Source: an uncultured Lentisphaeria bacterium | GTDB lineage: Bacteria > Verrucomicrobiota > Lentisphaeria > JABSQK01 > CAJWLW01 | DNA: 5,155 bases | Direction of reading: 5' to 3' | Assembly (NCBI GenBank): GCA_913042885.1 | Contig: CAJWLW010000339.1 | Coordinates: 1-5,155, forward strand | Shown here: piece after piece, positions 1-5,155 of the stretch | Layout of the letters: every line of letters starts with the position of its first letter | Position numbering within the stretch: position 1 is the stretch's first letter | The notes under the pieces: generated by a model | Database searches by the model: none | Told to the model about the DNA's origin: nothing | The model's input: only the letters and a program-made list of their open reading frames with translations | Program-made: the position numbers and the translations under genes

Positions 1-2
1 AC

Positions 3-341
3 TGGGGAATCGCCGCAATGAGCGGCCACCTGCGGGAGCGAGCCGTGACGGTGGGGCACAAGGCCGGACGTGTCTTCACAGGCCGCTGCGGCGACGGAGC
101 CGTGACCGCCGACGCTCTGGCGAATGTACCCGGTTGGCCCGGACCGATGGCTACCTGGGAGAAGGGACAACGATTTCCGACAACCGGAGTCGGATTCAGG
201 GGCGGACCCTGGTACACGGACAAAGCAAGATTGCGCGTCTCCGACCGCTATATGTCATCCGTCATGCGAACGGTCAGGGACGTCAGCTACGGGTTCCGAG
301 CCGTCCGGCAGGCTCCGGTCAACGCGGCGGGCGGCGAGTAA
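3..341 (+). CDS. SUMF1/FGE-like domain protein, C-terminal fragment (5' end outside window)
   Basis: The frame is open from the left edge to a TAA at 339-341, so this is the last 112 residues of a longer protein; the ATG at 18 is internal. The fragment carries the signature of the SUMF1 (formylglycine-generating enzyme / EgtB / PvdO) fold: an MSG-x-L-x-ER block near the start, then GFRGGPW, an LRVSDRY block and a closing GFRAVR. The layout (MSG..ER, TVG, FTG..GDG, ANV..WP, GFRGG, RVSDRY) matches a SUMF1 subgroup I know from Bacteroidota and Planctomycetota proteins. True FGE has two catalytic cysteines just after the RGGS motif; none are present at the matching positions here, so oxidation of sulfatase cysteine is unlikely and a structural, ligand-binding or other role is inferred. 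Positions usually Asn and Trp in the SGN-x-WER block are His and Arg here, each explicable by one base change, so divergence or decay is possible. GC is very high (44 of 60 bases at 61-120). Confidence 0.75.
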   Translation, partial: WGIAAMSGHLRERAVTVGHKAGRVFTGRCGDGAVTADALANVPGWPGPMATWEKGQRFPTTGVGFRGGPWYTDKARLRVSDRYMSSVMRTVRDVSYGFRAVRQAPVNAAGGE

Positions 342-604
342 GCTTCTTGTCCGTCAATCGCAAGAGGCTGACCCCCTAATTGCCCTCCTCGACTACGTTC
401 ATCGGGCGTTGCCGCGTACCCGCTTGATCCACTGTTGTGTCATCGGGAACTGTGAGATCGTCCCGACACGAATCATTCGGTGACGTCCTTTTTTCAGGTA
501 AAGTTTGCCCGCTTCGCATGCTCCCCCACAAACAGCGCCTACCGGCTAAACTATTTTAAAAAAGTCTGTCCAGATGCTCTATAAACGGGGGTAATCAATT
601 GACC
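342..604. other. Intergenic region between SUMF1-like gene and giant exported protein gene
   Basis: No credible gene is seen here; the open frame crossing it is out of frame with the SUMF1 tail and has no recognisable protein features. A 6-bp inverted repeat (TCGGGA at 443-448, TCCCGA at 461-466, 12-base loop) and a second imperfect hairpin around 467-482 precede a run of six T at 489-494. The T-run is separated from the stem by six bases, so this is at best a poor intrinsic terminator. The last 60 bases turn AT-rich (ACTATTTTAAAAAAG at 550-564), followed by TATAAA at 580-585, which resembles a -10 box, but no convincing -35 is found at the right distance. Confidence 0.5.
565..575 (+). promoter_or_regulatory. 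Possible regulatory word upstream of giant gene (copy 1)
   Basis: The 11-base word TCTGTCCAGAT lies 29 bases before the ATG at 605, after an AT-rich stretch. The identical word sits 25 bases before the ATG of the DUF1552 gene. Similar placement suggests a shared control element in the promoter or 5' leader, but several chance 11-base matches are expected in a window of this size, so the call is tentative. Confidence 0.25.
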
Positions 605-3600
605 ATGAAAACCGCCCAACTGAAATCGATATCGCTTCTCGCCGTGGCAGCGCTGTGTATCTGTGCAAGTGCGCTTGCCGCGGAGCATGACTACTACAGG
701 AACCTGCGCTACCCGAAGCAGCTGGTGGCCGGTGTGGGCCGGGACCAGGTCCAGCAAGCGGGCGGACCGAATGCGGTCGGCTACCAGCGTCGCACGGTCC
801 AGTGGTGGCCGCGTCAGGGGCAGGACATCGTTGACATTCCCGAAGGCGCGCCGCTGCGGACGTGGACGCGGAATAAGGGCCAACAAGATCCCGAAGCCCA
901 GGCGGGCGTCACTCGACACTGGACAGCTTCGGATCCGGAGACATTCAAGGCACACCTGATCGCTTTTCGAGGGTTCGGTACGTCATCGGCCGAAACGCCC
1001 ACTATTCCCGCGGCGGTCTTGCGCCTGGAAGACGGAAGGCAACGGGCTGTTGTTCATCACAGCCCCCTCAGCCACATGATCAGCACAGAGGACCGCGACT
1101 TCATCCATAAGGTCTGGGAAGAGGTCTATCCGACTCTCTATGCGAAGATTTCGAAGGAAGAGCGTTCTGTGTCTGCAACGTTTCCGCTGGAACATTGGAA
1201 AGCACTTCCCGTGAGATTCAACGCCCTGCCGCCCTGGAAGGACGCCAACGCCAAGTATCCCCTGTGGGCCGAGAAGGATGGTAATGTCATCTTCGAGACT
1301 CGGAATTTTTACCTTGTCACCGACCCTAAGAGATATGGGAATCCGACGGCTTGGATCCGGCCGAACGACATCGCGGGTCAGAACCTTTTCCGCAGGGACA
1401 TCTTTGAGTACCTCGAAAACTTCTGGACCTACGTCGAGGCCGCCGGCCACTCGATGCCGTACTGGCACCACCCGGGTCCGAATAAAAAGTATCACATTAT
1501 CGTCACGTCGGGCGGCTCCGGGGTCGGCACTTACCACTGCGGTATTGGTAATGCCAACACCGCTGCGCTGGCGCACGAGTTCTTCCACAGCCAGCCGCTG
1601 GGTGGCTGGGGAGATTTTCACTACATCATGGGCAATGCCGGACAGCACACCGGGCATCCGGGGGAGCTGCAGATGTTCTCGGGTAATTTTCGCTATCCCT
1701 GGCGTTATGTGAATCGCAAGGGGTACCAGTCGCCTTTGATGTTCTTTGTGCTTGGTGACAATCCGAATTGGGGATACGGAATCCAGGTGGTGATCGGGGG
1801 CCTCGCTGGTGAGGCAGAGACCACGCCCTATCACACGATCGCGATGGTCGGACAAAAAAAGGGCCTCTGGGAAAATGGCGTCCGTGGCTTCGGAGATTTT
1901 TTCGGCGAGTATGCGGCCCGCATGGTGACCTGCGACTTCGTCGAGCAGGACATGATTCGCAGCAAGTACGGAATGCCCGAGACGAGCCATGTCTGTCCGG
2001 TCTACGGGCACAAAAATCGCTACCGGATCTCGAATGCTGAAGCCCCCAGATGGACAGGATACAACATCATCCGCCTGAAACGGGACGCGGACGCGACGAA
2101 GATCGCGGTTGATTTTGAAGGGATCTACGATCCGTCACAGCATTCCGACTGGCGGGCCTGCATCGTGGCGGTTGATGCGAAGGGGCGGGCGAGGTATAGC
2201 CCCTTGTGGAACAAGGGCCAGATGGGCTTTGCGCTCAAGCCAACGGATAAACATCTTTGGCTGACCGTGTCGGCATCGCCCAGCGCGTTTCCGGTTCAGG
2301 ATTCGTCCAGCCCGCGAGCCCATTGGATGAGCATGTATCTATCGGGCATTCATGCTCCGCGTCATCCGTGGGAGGTGACGCTTTCGGGATGCACGCCGGG
2401 TACACCACACCGGAAACAAGGCGACATTATCAATTTCGACGAGCTCTATGGTCGCTGCGACTACGGCAACACCTCTGTGAATCTTCCTCTCAAGCATGAG
2501 GTGCCGATCCCGCTGACGGACGCCGATGGCCCGCTCGCCCAGCAGAAGCTTGCCGAGATGCTGCCTCGCATCAAGGCTTCAGCCGATGCGTTGCAGGCGG
2601 AGGTTGATGCGGGCAAGTTGAATCGCGGTTATTGGTGGGGAAAGAAAACTCGCACGCACGAGCATTTGCTCCATCGCGTGAAGTTTTTGCAGGAAAACGC
2701 CAAAGGACATCGCCACCCCAACGGCGGTGGATTTGTCTCCGACACTTGCAAGGTGGCCGCGACCGCCTACGTCGGTCCGAATGCGATGGTCCTCGATGGC
2801 GCGACCATCAAAGACAATGCCTGCATCAAGGAACATGCGGTCGTCATGGGGTCTCAGGCCGTAGTGTCGGGCAACGCCAAAATTGGCGGCCGAGCCTGGG
2901 TGGTCGGCAACGTCAAGGTGAGCGGGAATGCCCGTATTCTTGAGGCCGCCGCAGTGACCACCTCGCAGCGCGCACAGGCCTCGCCGAATCGACTTTACGA
3001 AGGTAGCGTCGAGATCGACGGCAGCGCAGTGATCAAGGGCGAGCTCTATCTGCTGTCGTGCTACACCACCGACCAACGACTCACTGGCGGCCTGGTTATG
3101 GACTACTACGCAGACGTCAAAAATAAGGAGAGCGGCGTCTTCCAGAACGGGAGATTCTACCGGGCGCATGATCGCTATGATCGCGCGCCGGGATTCGCCG
3201 GTGGAACTGATGCCGGTGCTCTCTACGCCAACTGGCAGTTCAACCATCCGAAGAGCGTATTGCTGGAGGATTCCTACGTGAACAACGTCGGGATTCTCTA
3301 CGGACGGCCAACATTCTCCGAAGACGCCGACGGTCCGCACAAATACGTCGTATTCAATGGTAGGGACCAATACGCGGAAGCCCCTCCGTCCGTAGCCGAT
3401 TTTGGGGAGTTGACCCTCGATATCCTGGTCAAGCGATCCAAGGGCAAAGGCGGACGTCTGTTTGACTTCGGGACGGGCGACGAGGAGTGTTTCTATCTGT
3501 CGATTGACGGAAGTGGCAAGCCTACCCTGACGGCCCGGCACCAGGGCAAGACCTACACGCTGACAGCATCGACAGCCACCAGCTGGTGGCTGTGGATATC

Positions 3601-4270
3601 GACAGCGATCCCGGCGAGCACGTGGGCGCGCGTGCGCCTTGAAATGAACGGTGCGACCGCCTCGATTCATATTGACGGGAAGCAGGTCGCCAACGGCAAA
3701 TTCACATTCCGCCCGCGCGATGTATTTATCGGTGATCGGCCAGAAGGGAACTTCATCGCCTGCGCGCGCAACAAGAGTGAATTCTTTCACGGACAAATAG
3801 ATCACTTCCGCATCTACCGAAAGGTTCACAACGATTTTGACGCGGTGGGGCCTCCGCCGCTCGCGCTGACACAGATGCAGGAGTGGTCCGAGCAAGATCA
3901 ACAGCAGCACGACGATTGGCAGAAACGGAGGAAAGCGAAGGAGGCCGAACTCCGCGCCGGCAAGTATGGGGAGATGCAAAAAGAGATCCAGCAGCTCGGG
4001 CGGGACAAGAGCATCGACGCTGACGAGCGGAGCGCCCGAATGGATAAGTTGCGAAGCGCCGCCGCTGTTGTTCGCGAAAACGCCCTCAAGAGCGCCGGCC
4101 TTTCCGGACCGAATCCGTATCTCGGTAAGCAGGCGGCCGATCTCGTTCACTTCCAGCGCAGCCTGAAATACCACACGACCGCCGACTGGGACTATCGCAC
4201 CAAAGCCGAGAGGGCAGGTGAGCTCCCGGCGAAGACAAAGAAGTGGCTGCAGAGCGTCCGGGGATATTAG
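605..4270 (+). CDS. Giant exported protein: DUF6055-like metallopeptidase region, beta-helix hexapeptide repeats, LamG domain, coiled coil
   Basis: One uninterrupted 1,221-residue protein. I chose the ATG at 605; an in-frame TTG at 599 adds two residues and is better spaced (7 bases) from the only purine run, GGGGG at 587-591. Residues 1-25 are a Sec signal peptide (basic start, Leu/Ala core, cleavage after SALA or ALA near 25-26), so the protein acts outside the cytoplasm. Residues about 27-220 are unrecognised. Residues about 225-450 hold HEFFH at 324-328, an HExxH zinc-site motif, with possible third ligands H339, E354 or E435 (in FGEYAARM); the region resembles DUF6055, from memory rather than a search. 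Residues 715-784 show a six-residue period (A-x-V/I-x-x-x), a left-handed beta-helix, with one extra residue near 751. Residues 872-1078 are a LamG jellyroll (YVVFNGRDQYAEAPP, then GQIDHFRIYRK). Residues 1085-1165 are Gln/Glu/Lys/Arg-rich and likely coiled coil. Proteolysis and glycan binding are inferences. No cell-wall anchor or transmembrane tail is seen. Confidence 0.85.
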   Translation: MKTAQLKSISLLAVAALCICASALAAEHDYYRNLRYPKQLVAGVGRDQVQQAGGPNAVGYQRRTVQWWPRQGQDIVDIPEGAPLRTWTRNKGQQDPEAQAGVTRHWTASDPETFKAHLIAFRGFGTSSAETPTIPAAVLRLEDGRQRAVVHHSPLSHMISTEDRDFIHKVWEEVYPTLYAKISKEERSVSATFPLEHWKALPVRFNALPPWKDANAKYPLWAEKDGNVIFETRNFYLVTDPKRYGNPTAWIRPNDIAGQNLFRRDIFEYLENFWTYVEAAGHSMPYWHHPGPNKKYHIIVTSGGSGVGTYHCGIGNANTAALAHEFFHSQPLGGWGDFHYIMGNAGQHTGHPGELQMFSGNFRYPWRYVNRKGYQSPLMFFVLGDNPNWGYGIQVVIGGLAGEAETTPYHTIAMVGQKKGLWENGVRGFGDFFGEYAARMVTCDFVEQDMIRSKYGMPETSHVCPVYGHKNRYRISNAEAPRWTGYNIIRLKRDADATKIAVDFEGIYDPSQHSDWRACIVAVDAKGRARYSPLWNKGQMGFALKPTDKHLWLTVSASPSAFPVQDSSSPRAHWMSMYLSGIHAPRHPWEVTLSGCTPGTPHRKQGDIINFDELYGRCDYGNTSVNLPLKHEVPIPLTDADGPLAQQKLAEMLPRIKASADALQAEVDAGKLNRGYWWGKKTRTHEHLLHRVKFLQENAKGHRHPNGGGFVSDTCKVAATAYVGPNAMVLDGATIKDNACIKEHAVVMGSQAVVSGNAKIGGRAWVVGNVKVSGNARILEAAAVTTSQRAQASPNRLYEGSVEIDGSAVIKGELYLLSCYTTDQRLTGGLVMDYYADVKNKESGVFQNGRFYRAHDRYDRAPGFAGGTDAGALYANWQFNHPKSVLLEDSYVNNVGILYGRPTFSEDADGPHKYVVFNGRDQYAEAPPSVADFGELTLDILVKRSKGKGGRLFDFGTGDEECFYLSIDGSGKPTLTARHQGKTYTLTASTATSWWLWISTAIPASTWARVRLEMNGATASIHIDGKQVANGKFTFRPRDVFIGDRPEGNFIACARNKSEFFHGQIDHFRIYRKVHNDFDAVGPPPLALTQMQEWSEQDQQQHDDWQKRRKAKEAELRAGKYGEMQKEIQQLGRDKSIDADERSARMDKLRSAAAVVRENALKSAGLSGPNPYLGKQAADLVHFQRSLKYHTTADWDYRTKAERAGELPAKTKKWLQSVRGY
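3568..3606 (+). repeat. 22-bp perfect palindrome bounded by 9-bp direct repeats inside the LamG coding region
   Basis: The arm ACAGCCACCAG at 3572-3582 is followed immediately by its exact reverse complement at 3583-3593, with no loop. The 9-base word ATCGACAGC occurs at 3568-3576 and again at 3598-3606, exactly 30 bases apart. Removing one 30-base period restores a continuous LamG-like strand-turn-strand (LTASTAIPASTWARV), whereas the present protein has an extra Trp-rich TATSWWLWIS at residues 990-999. The pattern fits a short in-frame insertion with duplicated edges, or a template-switch event. The repeat itself is seen directly; the insertion history is inferred. Confidence 0.8.
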
Positions 4271-4273
4271 GAG
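4269..4273 (+). promoter_or_regulatory. Strong ribosome binding site AGGAG overlapping the giant gene's stop codon
   Basis: AGGAG begins inside the TAG stop of the giant gene and is followed by 7 bases and then the ATG at 4281. This is the best match to a consensus Shine-Dalgarno sequence seen at any start in the window, and it is what you would expect of a translationally coupled downstream gene. The frame it serves is only 33 codons long. Confidence 0.5.
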
Positions 4274-4280
4274 CACATCA

Positions 4281-4382
4281 ATGATCGAGTTACGGGGTTT
4301 TATCACACCACTCTCATTCAGACTGGTACTAAAAACCCAGGCACATCAGGGCGCTTGGGGGTGCGTGACGAGGACTGCATAA
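4281..4382 (+). CDS. Possible 33-residue small ORF directly after the giant gene
   Basis: ATG at 4281 to TAA at 4380-4382 encodes 33 residues starting MIELRGFITPLSF, with one Cys and a Trp near the end. The support is its position: a near-perfect AGGAG site 7 bases upstream that overlaps the previous gene's stop codon. The peptide has no clear signal peptide or membrane segment and I do not recognise it. It could be a real small protein, a leader peptide for the DUF1552 gene 52 bases downstream, or the first codons of a former operon gene cut off by rearrangement. Its GC content lies between that of its two neighbours. A chance ORF cannot be excluded. Confidence 0.3.
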   Translation: MIELRGFITPLSFRLVLKTQAHQGAWGCVTRTA

Positions 4383-4398
4383 TTTTTAGCGAAGATTT

Positions 4399-4409
4399 TC
4401 TGTCCAGAT
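4399..4409 (+). promoter_or_regulatory. Possible regulatory word upstream of DUF1552 gene (copy 2)
   Basis: This is the second copy of TCTGTCCAGAT, 25 bases before the ATG at 4435 and again behind an AT-rich stretch (ATAATTTTTAG at 4379-4389 lies just upstream). If functional, it implies the DUF1552 gene has its own promoter or leader rather than depending on read-through from the giant gene. Confidence 0.25.
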
Positions 4410-4420
4410 TGTCCGACCTT

Positions 4421-4425
4421 GGGAG
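4421..4425 (+). promoter_or_regulatory. Ribosome binding site GGGAG for the DUF1552 gene
   Basis: GGGAG lies 9 bases before the ATG at 4435, and an in-frame TGA at 4426-4428 blocks any earlier start. A second purine run, GGAAGGG at 4454-4460, lies 7 bases before the in-frame ATG at 4468, so initiation there is also possible. The first site has the better anti-Shine-Dalgarno pairing. Confidence 0.5.
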
Positions 4426-4434
4426 TGACAGGGT

Positions 4435-5155
4435 ATGAAATCGATTCAAAAACGGAAGGGTGCCCCTATGAATAGGCGCGATGTGATGAATAGGCGAGAT
4501 GTGTTGAAGTCAGCGGGTTGTTTATTGATGTTGCCTGCTTTGGAAAGCTTCGGGCAAGTGGCCAAGGGCGATGATGCCGTGAAGGCGAATCGATTGTTTT
4601 GTATGAATATCGGCAACGGCATGTGTTCTGACAACTTCCCGACGTCGACGGGCAAGGACTATCAGAGCTCTTCTACTTTCCAGCCGCTGGAAAAATTAAA
4701 GGATGATTTCACTCTCTGTACGAATTTAAGGAACTACGGAAATCATGAAAGCACGATGTACGCCTTTGCTGAATATTCTGATCACACAAATCCCCAGTTG
4801 ATTAAAGACTCGGTTGATGAAATCGCGGCGTCCCACATTGGCAATGAGACGCGCATTAGAAATTTGGTCGTTGAACAGAAGCATTCCTATGGCATCTCCT
4901 GGAAGGGTGGTTTGCCCGTTTCCTCAATCTCGGACCTGCAGATTTTGTTCCAAACCATATTTGGCAAAGTCGACAAGAAAAAGCGTGAAGAATTACTGGC
5001 GCTTAAAAAATCTATGCTGGATGCGAGTAGAGATGATGCCAAGAGCATGAGGAATAAAGTTTCCAAGGCAGACCGGGTCAAATTGGATGAGTACTTTTCA
5101 AGTTTGCGTGAATCTGAAAAGTCGATCCAACGATCTGAGCGCTGGTTGAATAAAA
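4435..5155 (+). CDS. DUF1552 family protein with twin-arginine leader, N-terminal part (3' end outside window)
   Basis: The frame opens at ATG 4435 and is still open at the right edge, giving 240 complete codons; the family is usually about 420-450 residues, so roughly the first half is present. Residues 13-37 form a Tat-type leader, NRRDVLKSAG followed by CLLMLPALES, indicating export of a folded protein. DUF1552 landmarks follow: a conserved block with ANRLFCMNIGNGMC, then SVDEIAASHIGNETRIRNL, an ISW segment leading to ISDLQILFQTIFG, and a Lys/Glu-rich helix ending KLDEYFSSLRESEKSI. Function of DUF1552 is not established; it is common in Planctomycetota, Verrucomicrobiota and Myxococcota, often beside cytochrome-containing DUF1592/DUF1588 genes. 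No such partner lies immediately upstream here. Start choice is uncertain among ATG 4435, 4468 and 4486. GC is clearly lower than in the preceding gene (29, 24 and 26 of 60 bases in three samples), with many A/T-ending codons. Confidence 0.88.
   Translation, partial: MKSIQKRKGAPMNRRDVMNRRDVLKSAGCLLMLPALESFGQVAKGDDAVKANRLFCMNIGNGMCSDNFPTSTGKDYQSSSTFQPLEKLKDDFTLCTNLRNYGNHESTMYAFAEYSDHTNPQLIKDSVDEIAASHIGNETRIRNLVVEQKHSYGISWKGGLPVSSISDLQILFQTIFGKVDKKKREELLALKKSMLDASRDDAKSMRNKVSKADRVKLDEYFSSLRESEKSIQRSERWLNK
4468..4503 (+). repeat. 18-bp tandem duplication in the Tat leader of the DUF1552 gene
   Basis: The unit ATGAATAGGCGCGATGTG at 4468-4485 is repeated at 4486-4503 with one difference (C to A at the third base of an Arg codon). 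Translated, MNRRDV occurs twice in a row. Each unit carries its own ATG and its own Arg-Arg pair, but only the second is followed by the LK and hydrophobic stretch that completes a Tat signal. The silent mismatch suggests the duplication is not brand new, or that the codon has drifted. Confidence 0.9.

Noticed and set aside
124..483. 119-codon + strand frame crossing the end of the SUMF1-like gene
   Set aside because: It overlaps the SUMF1 tail in another frame, and its product has no recognisable features, whereas the SUMF1 frame has clear family motifs.
443..494. Intrinsic terminator after the SUMF1-like gene
   Set aside because: The 6-bp stem at 443-466 lies far from the T-run at 489-494, and the nearer hairpin (467-482) has a bulge, a tiny loop and six bases before the Ts. 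It is too weak to call.
580..585. TATAAA as a -10 promoter box for the giant gene
   Set aside because: No acceptable -35 lies 16-18 bases upstream, where the sequence is an A/T run, and transcription would start almost at the ribosome binding region. It was kept only as a remark on the intergenic region.
919..926. CTGGACAG, reverse complement of part of the shared upstream word
   Set aside because: It is eight bases inside coding sequence, expected by chance, with no partner structure.
983..2011. 342-codon open frame on the - strand
   Set aside because: It is a mirror of the metallopeptidase-like region of the giant gene, with no recognisable motif or ribosome binding site.
3167..3184. Tandem CATGATCGC / TATGATCGC (HDR-YDR) in the giant gene
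   Set aside because: It is only two 9-base units with one mismatch, fully explained by the coding sequence and within chance expectation.
2579..4306. 575-codon open frame on the - strand
   Set aside because: It lies wholly antisense to the well-supported giant gene, crosses its LamG and coiled-coil regions, and its translation shows no domain-like pattern. Long antisense frames are common in GC-rich genes.

Overview
The window looks like a piece of a bacterial chromosome or metagenomic contig from the Planctomycetota, or possibly Verrucomicrobiota. This rests on gene content only: a SUMF1-type (formylglycine-generating-enzyme fold) domain, a very large secreted LamG-containing protein, and a DUF1552 protein with a twin-arginine leader, a combination typical of those phyla. 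No rRNA or tRNA is present to confirm it. All supported genes are on the + strand.

Layout: (1) Bases 3-341 hold the C-terminal end of a SUMF1/FGE-like protein whose start lies outside the window. (2) Bases 342-604 are non-coding, with a weak hairpin, a T-run and the leader of the next gene. (3) Bases 605-4270 encode one giant exported protein of about 1,221 residues. In order it has a signal peptide, an N-terminal region I do not recognise, a metallopeptidase-like region with an HEFFH (HExxH) motif resembling the DUF6055 type, a left-handed beta-helix of hexapeptide repeats, a LamG/concanavalin-like domain and a charged C-terminal coiled coil. (4) Bases 4271-4434 are a short spacer with a 33-codon ORF behind a very good ribosome binding site. 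(5) Bases 4435-5155 encode the N-terminal half of a DUF1552 protein that runs off the right edge.

How the genes relate: all three larger genes look like cell-surface or exported-protein functions, but the sequence does not show a shared pathway. The base composition falls sharply along the window (hand-counted 60-base samples: about 73% GC in the first gene, 58-60% in the giant gene, 40-48% in the last), so these neighbours may have different histories. An ordinary operon is not established.

Points most worth a second look: a 22-bp perfect palindrome inside a 30-bp in-frame, apparently inserted segment of the LamG domain, bounded by 9-bp direct repeats; the unusual domain combination of the giant protein; an 18-bp tandem duplication that doubles the twin-arginine motif and start codon of the DUF1552 gene; the orphan 33-codon ORF; and an 11-base word shared upstream of the two main genes. 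I do not see a clear new multi-gene system here.
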